Positions 16,506-24,534 of a stretch of DNA of 64,000 nt are shown piece after piece. The stretch is from assembly GCA_963841155.1 (NCBI GenBank), contig CAWJBM010000005.1, positions 310,001 to 374,000 on the forward strand, given 5' to 3'. The translations under genes and the position numbers were made by a program. Source of the DNA: Fen-455 sp963841155 (GTDB lineage Bacteria > Actinomycetota > Acidimicrobiia > Acidimicrobiales > Bog-793). The notes below the pieces were generated by a model. That model was not told the origin of the DNA, made no database searches, and was given only the letters and a program-made list of their open reading frames with translations. The first letter of the stretch is position 1; every line of letters begins with the position of its first letter.

Positions 16506-17852
16506 TCAGACGCGCCAGGACGGCAGTACGGCCTCCGCCAATGAAACTGGGAGAGTTTCACCGATCCAGTATCGCCAGCGGAACCACCGCACTCGATCGA
16601 CGACCGCCCATATCAAGAGCAAGAGTCCGACGACAGTCGGTCCGATCCAAGGAAGCACCGCGATGGCCGCCTCGCCGTTGCTCTGGTCGAGAAGGAAGCG
16701 CAACCCACGGTTAGCGCGAAGTGCGAATATTGCTATACCTGGCCGCTGCATGTCGAGGGAGAAGACGCCTTCGTAGGTCTCACCCTGCTCAGAGAGCCTG
16801 TCGCTGCTCGGATCGTTCGTCACATGCACGTCAGTCCCCGCCGATGACCTGACATGCAGCATCGACGACGCGGTCTCGGCGCAAACTGAGTTCGGACAAC
16901 GAAGGAAGACGACATAGTGTCCTGCAGGCAAGGAAAGCCGAACACTCCCGTGATCGGGGATCAGCTTGGCGTTGCCAAAGTAACTCTGAAGGTGGACAAC
17001 GATGAGCCCGCCGCCTAGGCCGGCTCCAGCTCCGGCGAGCAACAGGACCACGAACAGGGTGCCAGCCCTCATAACGTACGGCGGCCTTGGCTCTACTGGC
17101 CCAGGCCATGGCTCGCTTCCGCCCCATTGCGCGGTCTGGTCTTTTCTCAGGCGACGCCGCCGTGCCCACTCACCGAAGGCCATCATCGTGGCTATCGAGA
17201 TGAAGACCAGAGAAACTCCTAGAAACAGTCGGCTCTGCAAGGCGAGGTCGTGCAGATAAGTGGTCCGCGAAACGGAGATGAGCCAGCCATGGTCATCCAG
17301 GTAGTAGTGGTGACCCACGGCGTGGTACTCGGGTTGCCCGGCGAGACTGTGGAAGGAGGATTCGAAGCCAAATACTCCGAGGATTACGAAGATCGGAACG
17401 ACAACGTAGCTGGCACGGGGCATGAGGCGAAACATTCGCAACTGCGATTGCAGGCCGGCCGAAATGTCAAAACGCCGGGTCCCCTCTCGTCGCAGGACTC
17501 CCCGGCTCCCAAGCGCGTAGAACATCCCGAACCAGAGAGGGAAGACCAGTGCGAAGAACGGCGCGAACTCGGCGCTTCCCAGCCCGACGTCGCCGGGCAG
17601 GAATGTCAGCATATAGAGGGCCGTAGCAAAGAGGAGGGCGAGCAATCCGACTACGGCTGCCAATGCGTTGAGACCGGAGACCAGCGGAGTGTCGAACACC
17701 CGGATGCGCCGACCCTGAGAGTCCATCGGCTGGCTGGACCACGCCACGCGTGGAGTCTCGCGCAGAACTACATGGCTTCTGAATTTGCCTGGATTGCTCT
17801 GACGGCGAGAACTCGCAAGGCGCGTTCCGGAGCAACGCATCGAGGAGCTCAC
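16506..17852 (-). CDS. Polytopic membrane protein of unknown function
   Basis: The product (448 residues, or about 406 from Met43 at 17726) has six likely membrane helices: about 58-84, 93-116, 148-165, 208-226, 262-285 and 400-425. A domain of about 110 residues between the last two helices probably faces outside; it has a Cys-x4-Cys (RCPNSVCAE) and beta-rich sequence (VRLSLPAGHYVVF). No family is recognised. It lies next to the integrase in the same direction and is probably element cargo. Confidence 0.68.
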   Translation of the reverse strand: MSSSMRCSGTRLASSRRQSNPGKFRSHVVLRETPRVAWSSQPMDSQGRRIRVFDTPLVSGLNALAAVVGLLALLFATALYMLTFLPGDVGLGSAEFAPFFALVFPLWFGMFYALGSRGVLRREGTRRFDISAGLQSQLRMFRLMPRASYVVVPIFVILGVFGFESSFHSLAGQPEYHAVGHHYYLDDHGWLISVSRTTYLHDLALQSRLFLGVSLVFISIATMMAFGEWARRRRLRKDQTAQWGGSEPWPGPVEPRPPYVMRAGTLFVVLLLAGAGAGLGGGLIVVHLQSYFGNAKLIPDHGSVRLSLPAGHYVVFLRCPNSVCAETASSMLHVRSSAGTDVHVTNDPSSDRLSEQGETYEGVFSLDMQRPGIAIFALRANRGLRFLLDQSNGEAAIAVLPWIGPTVVGLLLLIWAVVDRVRWFRWRYWIGETLPVSLAEAVLPSWRV

Positions 17853-17940
17853 GAGGTCAGGAGGCTCACTTTCCCTTTTGCGCCGTTCGCGAAGTCAGAA
17901 GATCCGTCTCTCCCTAGCCGCTCCGACCACCGGCACAAGC

Positions 17941-19026
17941 TCAGCCCAGAGCGGTGAGCCCGCCGAGGACTTGATCGACGGCGTTCCTCGTCTCGTCGTC
18001 GCTGTCGGGCCACAGATGCCCATAAGTGTCGAGCGTCTCCATGGCCGATTGGTGGCCGAGGCGCTCTTGGACGGCCTTCACTGAACATCCCCGGGAGATG
18101 AGGAGCGAGGCGTAGAAGTGCCTCAGGTCGTGGAACGTGGCCCACGCCGGCAGGTTCGCCTGCAGGGCTGCGCGATGCCACATGTCCCCCAGCGTGTTGC
18201 GCCGCAGGGGGCGACCGAACGTGTTGGTGAACACCAACCCCGCTGGTCCCGGTCCGTGTCGGGCCAGATGCTCGGCCAGCGTGGCGCACACGACCTCGGG
18301 CATCGGCACGGTGCGAAAGCCGGCTTTGCTCTTGGGGGGACCGAATGTGGGCACTCCCCCGAGGGCGGAGGTGAGCTGGCGGTCCACCCGCACATGCCGG
18401 CGCAGGAAGTCGACGCGATCGACGGTGAGCCCGAAGCATTCGCCCTGGCGCAGTCCCATTGCGGCGGCGAAGACGATCAAGGCCCTGTAAGGCTCAGGGA
18501 CCGCCGCGACCAGCGCCTCGACCTCGCTGACGCCAAGCGGCACGACCTCGGTGTCCGCCCGCTTCGGCAGGGAGATGCGGATGCACGGAGACGCGGCGAT
18601 CAGTCGGTCGCCGACCGCCGCCTTGAAGATGGTCGAGACCCAGCGGTAGACGAGCTCGACCGAGCCGGGCGCGAGCTCGCCGCTGATCGCTTTCACCCAG
18701 GCCTGGACTTCACTGCGGCGTATGGAGCCGATCGGCCTGAGGCCGAGCGTGGGGTACGCGTGCAGTCGCAGGTAGGTCTCGGCCTGAGACGCCGTGCTCG
18801 GTCTGTGTACCTGTCCTGCTCGCCACGACTCCGCGTAGTCGCGAAACAGCGTGCGCGCTCCCGCCGGGTCGATGTAGAGGCCGTGGGCGAGGTCGCCCCG
18901 GACACCGTCGAGGAACTGCTGGGCGTCGCCCTTGCGGTCGAAGTGGCGGGTCTTCTGCGGGCCGCCCGGGTACTCGCGCCACCTCGTCCGGTACCGCCCG
19001 TTGGGCCTCTTGTCGATGCTCGCCAC
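17941..19026 (-). CDS. int: Tyrosine integrase of the rnpB-inserted element
   Basis: This complete 361-residue integrase starts at GTG after GGAGG. Residues about 1-55 are an arm-type DNA-binding domain (DKRPNGRYRTRWREYPGG). Residues 60-160 are the core-binding domain. The catalytic domain has AMGLRQGECFGLTVDRVD (Arg), PKSKAGFRTVPMP (Lys), FHDLRHFYASLL (His-x-x-Arg) and LGHQSAMETLDTYGHLW (His and Tyr). It lies 165 bp from the rnpB 3' end, into which the element is inserted, and should perform integration and, with Xis, excision. Two partial relatives lie at 910-1114 and 6538-6655. Confidence 0.95.
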   Translation of the reverse strand: MASIDKRPNGRYRTRWREYPGGPQKTRHFDRKGDAQQFLDGVRGDLAHGLYIDPAGARTLFRDYAESWRAGQVHRPSTASQAETYLRLHAYPTLGLRPIGSIRRSEVQAWVKAISGELAPGSVELVYRWVSTIFKAAVGDRLIAASPCIRISLPKRADTEVVPLGVSEVEALVAAVPEPYRALIVFAAAMGLRQGECFGLTVDRVDFLRRHVRVDRQLTSALGGVPTFGPPKSKAGFRTVPMPEVVCATLAEHLARHGPGPAGLVFTNTFGRPLRRNTLGDMWHRAALQANLPAWATFHDLRHFYASLLISRGCSVKAVQERLGHQSAMETLDTYGHLWPDSDDETRNAVDQVLGGLTALG

Positions 19027-19060
19027 GGTGCCTCCGCTGACCGCTCAGGGACCGATTTCA

Positions 19061-19109
19061 GTCCTCAAAAAGTCCTCAGGTCCTCAAAAAGTCCTCAGCT
19101 CTGAGGACT
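19061..19109. repeat. Tandem 19-bp repeats and palindrome upstream of int
   Basis: GTCCTCAAAAAGTCCTCAG is present twice in tandem (19061-19079, 19080-19098). The end of the second copy forms a 9-bp perfect inverted repeat (AGTCCTCAG, spacer CT, CTGAGGACT) at 19090-19109. The position between integrase start and att, and the matching octamers at 6799-6817, suggest integrase arm sites, possibly also controlling int expression. Confidence 0.65.
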
Positions 19110-19189
19110 ACAGCGGCGCTCTTCGGTCACCAACGGCGACCAACGGCAAGGACGAAACCGCAGGCCAGACGGCATTTTAGCGCGCCTGA

Positions 19190-19222
19190 CGGGAGGTGGT
19201 GATGGCGAGCCGGCCTGTAGGC
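19190..19222. repeat. Right att site, within the rnpB 3' end
   Basis: This 33-bp segment is repeated exactly at 6709-6741. It covers the 3' strand of rnpB helix P1 and a few bases on each side, so insertion keeps a complete RNase P RNA gene. Crossover must lie within these bases. Confidence 0.8.
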
Positions 19223-19577
19223 GGGGTTCTGTCCGCCGGCCGGCAAGCCGGTGCCGGCGGGGTGGCCATCCATCTACGCGGCCTACCTGGGGACATCGGG
19301 CGGGCCACCCGTCCCACGTTTGGCCTTGCTCCGGGTGGGGTTTGCCAAGCCGACCGGGTCACCCCGGCCGCTGGTGCGCTCTTGCCGCACCGTTTCACCC
19401 TTGCCTGTGCACGGCATGCCGTGCCATTGGCGGTCTGTTCTCTGTGGCACTGTCCTGCGGGTCGCCCCGACTAGCCGTTAGCCAGCACCCTGCCCTGTGG
19501 AGCCCCGACCTTCCTCAGCCGGCTGCGGTGCCGAAACACCGCCCCGGCCGCGGCCACCCGGCCGACTCGTCATCACC
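19198..19577 (-). ncRNA. rnpB: RNase P RNA (type A)
   Basis: The reverse strand has the hallmark blocks of bacterial RNase P RNA: GAGGAAGGTCGGGGCTCC, then CAGGGCAGGGTGCTGGCTAA; GGGTGAAACGGTGCGGCAAG with AGCGCACCAG; CCACCCGGAGCAAGGCCAA; and ACAGAACCCCGCCTACAGG. The 5' and 3' ends pair in a helix P1 of about 17 bp (GGTGATGACGAGTCGG with CCGGCTCGCCATCACC), which sets the ends at about 19577 and 19198. It is the catalytic RNA that trims tRNA 5' ends. Helix P4 differs from the usual sequence at two base pairs, both compensated. The 3' end is the insertion site of the neighbouring element. Confidence 0.97.
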
Positions 19578-19662
19578 GGAGCCATTCTCGCACGTGGCAG
19601 AGGACGTGGCTGACACTGGCCTCACTGGCGTCTGAGCTCAGATCACAACCCATGATGAGTGG

Positions 19663-19720
19663 TTGTTTACCGAAAAGCTGAGTGCTATACTGTCAATAGA
19701 AGTGATAAGGACTATTATCA
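19663..19720 (+). promoter_or_regulatory. hsp20 promoter with operator-like repeat
   Basis: TTGTTT (19663-19668) and TATACT (19686-19691) are separated by 17 bp. Downstream, TGATAA (19703-19708) and TTATCA (19715-19720) form an inverted repeat with a 6-bp spacer, between the predicted transcription start and the AAGGAG ribosome-binding site. The repeat may be a repressor site; no HspR-type HAIR sequence is evident. Confidence 0.6.
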
Positions 19721-19738
19721 GTAAGGAGATCAGCAGTC

Positions 19739-20173
19739 ATGATGATGCGTTTCGATCCATTTCGTGAGATCGATCGGCTGACACAGCCGACGTGGAACGC
19801 CCGAACCTCCGTCCCTCTCGACGTCTACCGCAAGGGCGAGAAGTTCATCGTTCGTGTCGACCTGCCTGGCATCGATCCCGCCAGCCTCGATCTGACAATC
19901 GAGAGGAACGTGCTCTCGATCAAGGCCGAGCGCTCCTGGGTACCTTCCGAGGATGACGAGGTTCTCGTCGTGGAGCGTCCCCAGGGAACCTTCACCCGTC
20001 GACTCTTCCTCAGCGAGGGCTTGGACGCCGACCAAATTGCCGCGCAATACGAGCACGGCGTGCTGACAGTCACGGTGCCGGTCGCTGCCTCGGCAAAGAG
20101 CCGCAAGATCGAGATCGGCCTCGGTGCTCCGGGCGACTCCAAGGTTCTCGACGTCGAAGCAACCCAGCACTGA
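19739..20173 (+). CDS. hsp20: Small heat-shock protein, Hsp20/alpha-crystallin family
   Basis: This 144-residue chaperone has a short N-terminal arm (MRFDPFREIDRL). The alpha-crystallin domain covers about 25-115: VDLPGIDPASLDLTIERNVL, then GTFTRRLFLSEGLDADQI and YEHGVLTVTVPVA. A short tail follows. Such proteins form oligomers that hold unfolding proteins without ATP. The start is one of three consecutive ATGs after AAGGAG. It is monocistronic with its own promoter. Confidence 0.95.
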   Translation: MMMRFDPFREIDRLTQPTWNARTSVPLDVYRKGEKFIVRVDLPGIDPASLDLTIERNVLSIKAERSWVPSEDDEVLVVERPQGTFTRRLFLSEGLDADQIAAQYEHGVLTVTVPVAASAKSRKIEIGLGAPGDSKVLDVEATQH

Positions 20174-20327
20174 CACCCGGGCGCTCTCGCGCCTGGTCAC
20201 AAGACCCGGTCACCTGCGACGGCCCCCCGGCTGATCGGCGTCGGAGCTTCCCCCCGGGTGCCCGGCAGAAGGCTGAGGAACCCGGGGGGACGGTCGCTCC
20301 CCCTCGCGCACCGGGACGAGCCTGCGA

Positions 20328-20957
20328 TCACCCGAGACCGGCGAGGTGTGCCGTCTCGTTGAAGCTGACCAATGCCGGGCCCACCGGACCACCCGTCGAG
20401 ATCCGGGTGATGGACGCGACACCCAGCGACAGCCGCCACGAGAGCTCTGGCCCGCCGCGCAGCGCCCAGGTGACGGCCGCCTTGATCGGTGACACGTGGC
20501 TGACGACGACGACGTCGCTGCGGGCCGCCTCCGCGGACAGCTCCTCACAGGCGGCGTTCACCCTGGCCCTGAGCTCGCCGAGGGTCTCGCCGCCAGGTGG
20601 TCGCCAGGTGGCGTCCGAGCGCCAGCGGTCCCAGATCCCGGGCGGGAGCTCCGAGGGTGCCGTTTCGTCGAGCTCGCCATAGTCGAGCTCCACGAAACGC
20701 CCGTCGACGTTCACCTGGGGCAGTGCTTCGGGCTCAATGACACTCCCATAGGCCGCGGCGATAACCTGAGCGGTCTTCATGGCACGTTGAAGCGGGCTGG
20801 TGAGGATGCGGCCGGCAGCGACACCACGTGAAGCCAACACCCCGCCTAGAGCAACCGCTTGTCGGTGCCCAAGCTCGGTGAGGGGCGAGTCGGCCCTTCC
20901 GATGAGGAGCCCGGCGGCATTGGCCCTGCTCTGGCCGTGACGCACGAGCAGCAGCAT
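20328..20957 (-). CDS. Histidine phosphatase (phosphoglycerate-mutase-like)
   Basis: The 209-residue enzyme shows the catalytic RHG near the N-terminus (LLVRHGQSRANAAG), SPLQRAMKTAQVIA, an acid/base glutamate region ELDYGELD and the second catalytic His in VVVSHVSPIKAAV. It belongs to branch 1 of the histidine phosphatases; candidate substrates include sugar phosphates and alpha-ribazole phosphate. It lies 6 bp after the zinc-ribbon gene and is probably in one operon with it and the inositol-phosphatase gene. Confidence 0.9.
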   Translation of the reverse strand: MLLLVRHGQSRANAAGLLIGRADSPLTELGHRQAVALGGVLASRGVAAGRILTSPLQRAMKTAQVIAAAYGSVIEPEALPQVNVDGRFVELDYGELDETAPSELPPGIWDRWRSDATWRPPGGETLGELRARVNAACEELSAEAARSDVVVVSHVSPIKAAVTWALRGGPELSWRLSLGVASITRISTGGPVGPALVSFNETAHLAGLG

Positions 20958-20963
20958 CGCCTG

Positions 20964-21752
20964 CTAGCGATCCGTCTGGTCGCTCGTCCGCACGAGAATC
21001 CGACCACACTGATCGCAGTAGACAACGGAATCGGGGGCGGCGTGGCGCAGTCTGTGCAGCTCCCCCGCCGGCAACTTCAGGTGGCAACCACTGCAGGCAC
21101 CACCGACGAGACGTGCGGCCCCGATGCCGCCCAGCTTGGCTCTGAGACGTTCGTAGCTGGCCACAAGTTCGGGCGCGACGCGGGCAACCAGTTGATCCCG
21201 AGCTGGGCGGATCGTCGCTGCCTCGTCGTCGATGGCCGCCTCTGCAATACCGAGCTGCTCACGAGCCAGGGCCAGCTCCTCTACGGCCGAGGAGTTGCTC
21301 TTTCTGAGAGCGGTCAGCTCTTGGTCGAATGGCTCCAGTGCCTCCATCACCTCGAGCTCCTGGTCCTCGATCTCCCGGCGCTGACGGGCGAGCGATGCCA
21401 CCTCCTCGCCCATCGCCTGCTCGTCGCGATATGAACCGGCCCGCCCGGAGCGCAACCGCTGCTCGATGGTCGCTATCCGAGCACCGACCGCCTCGGAACG
21501 CTGGTCGAGGGTCAGCAACTGCGAGGCGAGCTTGTCGCGCTGTTCTTGAGCTTCGGCGACGCGGGCAGCCAGCTCGGCAAGCCTCGAACCGAGCTCGGAG
21601 ACGGCTACACGCTCCGCAAGCTCACGGCGGCGGTAGGCGAGGCGATCGAGTGCCAGGTCGTTCTCCTGAAGCTCGAGCAGGAGCGAGAGCTGCGGGGTTT
21701 GTGGCGGGACGAAGGACTCGGTCTGGGAGGACTCGGCCTCACTCGTGGACAT
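20964..21752 (-). CDS. Coiled-coil protein with C-terminal zinc ribbon
   Basis: The 262-residue protein is mostly a long antiparallel coiled coil (about 25-190). A C-terminal four-cysteine zinc ribbon follows (GACSGCHLKLP, then YCDQCGRIL). This is the actinobacterial/chlamydial CT398-like architecture, thought to bind nucleic acid or protein partners; the exact role is unknown. The Arg-rich register and absence of signal peptide suggest a cytosolic location. Genes of this type often stand next to RNase H/phosphatase genes, as here beside a histidine phosphatase. Confidence 0.85.
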   Translation of the reverse strand: MSTSEAESSQTESFVPPQTPQLSLLLELQENDLALDRLAYRRRELAERVAVSELGSRLAELAARVAEAQEQRDKLASQLLTLDQRSEAVGARIATIEQRLRSGRAGSYRDEQAMGEEVASLARQRREIEDQELEVMEALEPFDQELTALRKSNSSAVEELALAREQLGIAEAAIDDEAATIRPARDQLVARVAPELVASYERLRAKLGGIGAARLVGGACSGCHLKLPAGELHRLRHAAPDSVVYCDQCGRILVRTSDQTDR

Positions 21753-21764
21753 CGGGAATCGAGG

Positions 21765-22547
21765 CTACCGGCGCCAGGTCGCCCTGGCGGCGAGGAGCTC
21801 CGAGAGCAGCGCCGAGGTACCCGCAGCAACGGGGGTGCGGCGACCGGAATGGTCCCGCACGACGAGCTCTCGTCCCGCGGCGTCGGCCACGAGCGCTCCG
21901 GCTTCAGCACAGACAAGCAGGCCGCCGAGGTAATCCCAGCTGCCGTGCGCATCGTGCATGCAGTCGATGTACCCGTCCAATGTCCCGTCCGCGACCGCGC
22001 ACAGGTCCAACGCGGCGGCCCCGAGCGCTCGGTACTGCCGCCAGCCGAGATAACGGGGCGGGTACCCGGACAGGCCGACCAGCGAACGAGCGAGCGACTC
22101 CTTGAGCGAGGGCGTGATCGCCTCGCCATCCCGCCGTGCGCCACCGCCTCGCACGGCCTCGTAGCGGGCACCGGTCGCCTGGTTGACCACCAGCGCCACA
22201 AGTGGTCCGGACTCGTCCAGGACGCAGATGCTGGTGGCGAACCACGGGATGCGCCGGGACGCGTTCGTGGAGCCGTCCACCGGGTCGAGCACGGCGAGAA
22301 ACGCGCGCTCCGAGGCTCCTGCGCTGAAGCCGGACTCCTCGCTCAGCACCCCGAGGCCGCCTTCGGTGAGAACGCGAACCGCCGCCGCGTCCGCGACCAG
22401 GTCGGACCGGTACTGCCCGGGCCGCGTGCCGGCCAAACCCCAGTCGGCGAGCCCATTCAGCGAACAGGCAACGGCATCGGCCGCCTCCCCAAGGACCTGC
22501 AGAAGCTCGACGCCGTCCACATCACCGAACCGTAGCGTGCCGCCCAC
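21765..22547 (-). CDS. Inositol-monophosphatase family enzyme
   Basis: The 260-residue protein has the family's metal-binding motifs: LSEESG, LDPVDGSTN and SWDYLGG near the C-terminus. Members dephosphorylate inositol phosphate, 3'-phosphoadenosine 5'-phosphate or fructose bisphosphate using magnesium; the substrate here is open. It is 12 bp upstream of the zinc-ribbon gene, so it is probably the first gene of a three-gene operon. The start is not certain. Confidence 0.88.
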   Translation of the reverse strand: MGGTLRFGDVDGVELLQVLGEAADAVACSLNGLADWGLAGTRPGQYRSDLVADAAAVRVLTEGGLGVLSEESGFSAGASERAFLAVLDPVDGSTNASRRIPWFATSICVLDESGPLVALVVNQATGARYEAVRGGGARRDGEAITPSLKESLARSLVGLSGYPPRYLGWRQYRALGAAALDLCAVADGTLDGYIDCMHDAHGSWDYLGGLLVCAEAGALVADAAGRELVVRDHSGRRTPVAAGTSALLSELLAARATWRR

Positions 22548-22578
22548 GCCCGGACGCTCGCCTAAGCTTGCCAGCCGA

Positions 22579-23139
22579 ATGGCCGTTATCGATGTCGCCG
22601 GTTATGTGGCCGAGCTCAAGGATCATGCGGTCGATCACAAGTTCCATGTGCACGACGAGCGGCATTTCGTCGAGACGTACTCCCTTCGTCAGTTCTGGGA
22701 GGTCGACCTCCACCCCGAGGAGGGTTGTGGTGGACCGATCGACCTGCACCTCGCTCTCGAGGTGGAGCCCCGTGTGCTGCTCGACTTCGAAGACGCCGTT
22801 GTCGCTCTGCCCGAGGACGAGGATCCCCCTGACAAGTGGTTCTTCCCACTGACCTTCAATTGGGGTGTCCCGCCGCTGCCTAAAGGGCCTGACCTGCTTC
22901 GGCTCGCCATCGATCTGGCGGGGGTCGGCGGCGTCGAGCTCCCGCTCGAGATCTCGGCGACGGACTCGTTCGGCTCGGTGACAGATGCTCCGGTCCGGCG
23001 CCTCACCATCGTCGCCAGGCAGCAGGTGTCGCTGGCGCGGGTGCTCGCGGGAGAGGAGCTGCTCTGCGACACCTTCGACCGGGCGCTCGCCGTCACCCGC
23101 TTCTTCCTTGACAGAGCCCCAGCCTGGCTCGGGGAATAG
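22579..23139 (+). CDS. Conserved hypothetical protein (186 aa)
   Basis: ATG 22579 opens a 186-residue acidic protein (AVIDVAGYVAELKDHAVDHK ... FNWGVPPLPKGPDLLR). It has no signal peptide or membrane helix. An Ig-like beta pattern is suggested by WEVDLHPEEG, IDLHLALEVEPRVLLDF and RLTIVARQQVSL. I do not recognise the family. The lipoprotein gene follows after 1 bp, so they are co-transcribed. Confidence 0.72.
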   Translation: MAVIDVAGYVAELKDHAVDHKFHVHDERHFVETYSLRQFWEVDLHPEEGCGGPIDLHLALEVEPRVLLDFEDAVVALPEDEDPPDKWFFPLTFNWGVPPLPKGPDLLRLAIDLAGVGGVELPLEISATDSFGSVTDAPVRRLTIVARQQVSLARVLAGEELLCDTFDRALAVTRFFLDRAPAWLGE

Positions 23140-23140
23140 C

Positions 23141-23500
23141 TTGGCGCGGTCACGGCTTGCCGCAGGCTGCCTCGTGCTCGCCCTGTCTTTCGGCAGCATC
23201 CTGGCAGGTTGTGCGGGTCAGCACGCGCAGGCAACGGCCCGCCAGGCCTGTGCGCATGTCGAGCGCGGGCTGGCAGCCGAGCACAAAGCGGCCACCGTCG
23301 GCCCTGCGCAGGCGGCGCGACTCGAGACAGAGGCGCTCGACCAGATGCGTGCGGCCCTCCCACTTGCGGCAGTGGCGGCCAACGCGGACACGACCTGGCA
23401 GCCTCTCGAGGCAACCTTGAGCGAGTCGAACCGCGTCCCACTTCGCTACTTGCTGCCTGCCCTGGCGGACCAGTGTGCCGGCTCTGGCAACAACGGCTGA
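23141..23500 (+). CDS. Small lipoprotein
   Basis: From TTG 23141 the 119-residue product has a signal peptide ending LAGC (lipidated Cys24), then a helical Ala/Gln-rich domain (QACAHVERGLAAEHKAATVG) with two further Cys. It should be an exported membrane-anchored protein. Function is unknown. It is translated immediately after the preceding hypothetical gene. Confidence 0.7.
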   Translation: MARSRLAAGCLVLALSFGSILAGCAGQHAQATARQACAHVERGLAAEHKAATVGPAQAARLETEALDQMRAALPLAAVAANADTTWQPLEATLSESNRVPLRYLLPALADQCAGSGNNG

Positions 23501-23538
23501 GCCGCGGACCGACAGATTCCGCCGGGCGGCCCGATCGC

Positions 23539-24534
23539 TCAGTTGCCCGGCAGCTCCCAGAGCTTGATCCCGCCGAGGATGCCGGCAATGTTGTCGACAA
23601 TGGTCACAGATGGGTCCACATGGCCCGCGAGGACCCGCGAGTTGCCGCCTCCGACGTAGAGCCGGTCGTAGTTGAGCAGCGTGTGGAAGTTGGAGAAGGC
23701 CTCATCGACACGCTTGCGCCACCTCTTGACGCCGATCCTCCGCAATGTCGCGTCGCCGATCTGCTCGTCATAGGTGTCGCCTTTGCGGAACGGATGCTGT
23801 GACAGCTCCAAGTGCGGCGCCAGCCTCCCATCCTGGAACAGCGCCGTACCGAGGCCGGTGCCGAGCGTTACGACGAACTCGAGCCCGGAACCGCTCACGA
23901 CCGCCAGCCCCTGCACGTCTGCGTCGTTGGCGACGCGGACCGGATGGCCGAGACGCGCCTGTAACGCGGCTGCGAGATCAAGACCTGTCCACGCGGCCAG
24001 CAGCTTGAGTATCACTGGCGATCCAGGCTCCGGGCGGAGAGTCACAAAGTGCGGCGCCGTCACCACGACACCCTTGCGGACGACGCCTGGAAAGCCGACC
24101 GACACACGGTCGAAGGCTGGCAACGGCGCGACCAGCGCAGCCAGTGCGTCGAGGAGCCCCTCGGGAGAGCAGGGATAGGACGTCGGCACACGGACGCGAT
24201 CCGCTACTAGCTTGCCGGCCGCGTCCAGCACGGAAGCCTTCAGCCCGGTGGCTCCGATGTCGATCGCGAGTGTCGCCGGTCGCACCGGTGCCACGGTGGC
24301 CGACACGACCGATCCTCCGGTTCTCTTTGCGGCGCCGGCCGTTGGCACCCTGCGCGGTGCGGACCGGGCCCCGACACGTTTTGTTGCCGACTTCGCGCCG
24401 AAGGTGGCGACCGCCTTGGCTCCAGGCGGCACGGCGGCTCCGGAGGGCTCCGGGGACGGCGACGGCCCGGGCAGGTGGGCCGGCTCCGCTTGCTTGCCGG
24501 GCTCGGTTGTGTCGGTGTCGTCTTGTCCGGTCAT
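23539..24534 (-). CDS. ppgK: Polyphosphate glucokinase (ROK family)
   Basis: The start is ATG 24534, after GGAGGGAGG. The first 85 residues are a low-complexity Ala/Pro/Lys-rich extension. The ROK kinase domain follows: LAIDIGATGLKASVLD, FDRVSVGFPGVVRKG, VANDADVQGLAV and VVTLGTGLGTALFQDG. This matches the actinobacterial polyphosphate glucokinase, which makes glucose 6-phosphate using polyphosphate or ATP. The C-terminal part (WRKRVDEAFSNFHTLLNYDR, LYVGGGNSR) is typical of that group. The stop overlaps no gene downstream; the start overlaps the aminopeptidase stop by 4 bp. Confidence 0.92.
   Translation of the reverse strand: MTGQDDTDTTEPGKQAEPAHLPGPSPSPEPSGAAVPPGAKAVATFGAKSATKRVGARSAPRRVPTAGAAKRTGGSVVSATVAPVRPATLAIDIGATGLKASVLDAAGKLVADRVRVPTSYPCSPEGLLDALAALVAPLPAFDRVSVGFPGVVRKGVVVTAPHFVTLRPEPGSPVILKLLAAWTGLDLAAALQARLGHPVRVANDADVQGLAVVSGSGLEFVVTLGTGLGTALFQDGRLAPHLELSQHPFRKGDTYDEQIGDATLRRIGVKRWRKRVDEAFSNFHTLLNYDRLYVGGGNSRVLAGHVDPSVTIVDNIAGILGGIKLWELPGN

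Larger units (their letters stand above)
6742..19189. mobile_element. Integrative mobilizable element inserted at rnpB
   Basis: The interval is bounded by 33-bp direct repeats, one being the 3' end of rnpB. It carries an integrase next to one end (17941-19026), an Xis-like gene, a MobF relaxase-helicase gene, toxin-antitoxin genes and unknown cargo. No mating-pair formation genes are seen, so it would need a helper conjugation system. Putative arm-type repeats (GTCCTCAG) sit just inside both ends. The relaxase gene is disrupted by a RIT element, so mobilization by its own relaxase is probably lost; excision by integrase and Xis may still be possible. Confidence 0.8.
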
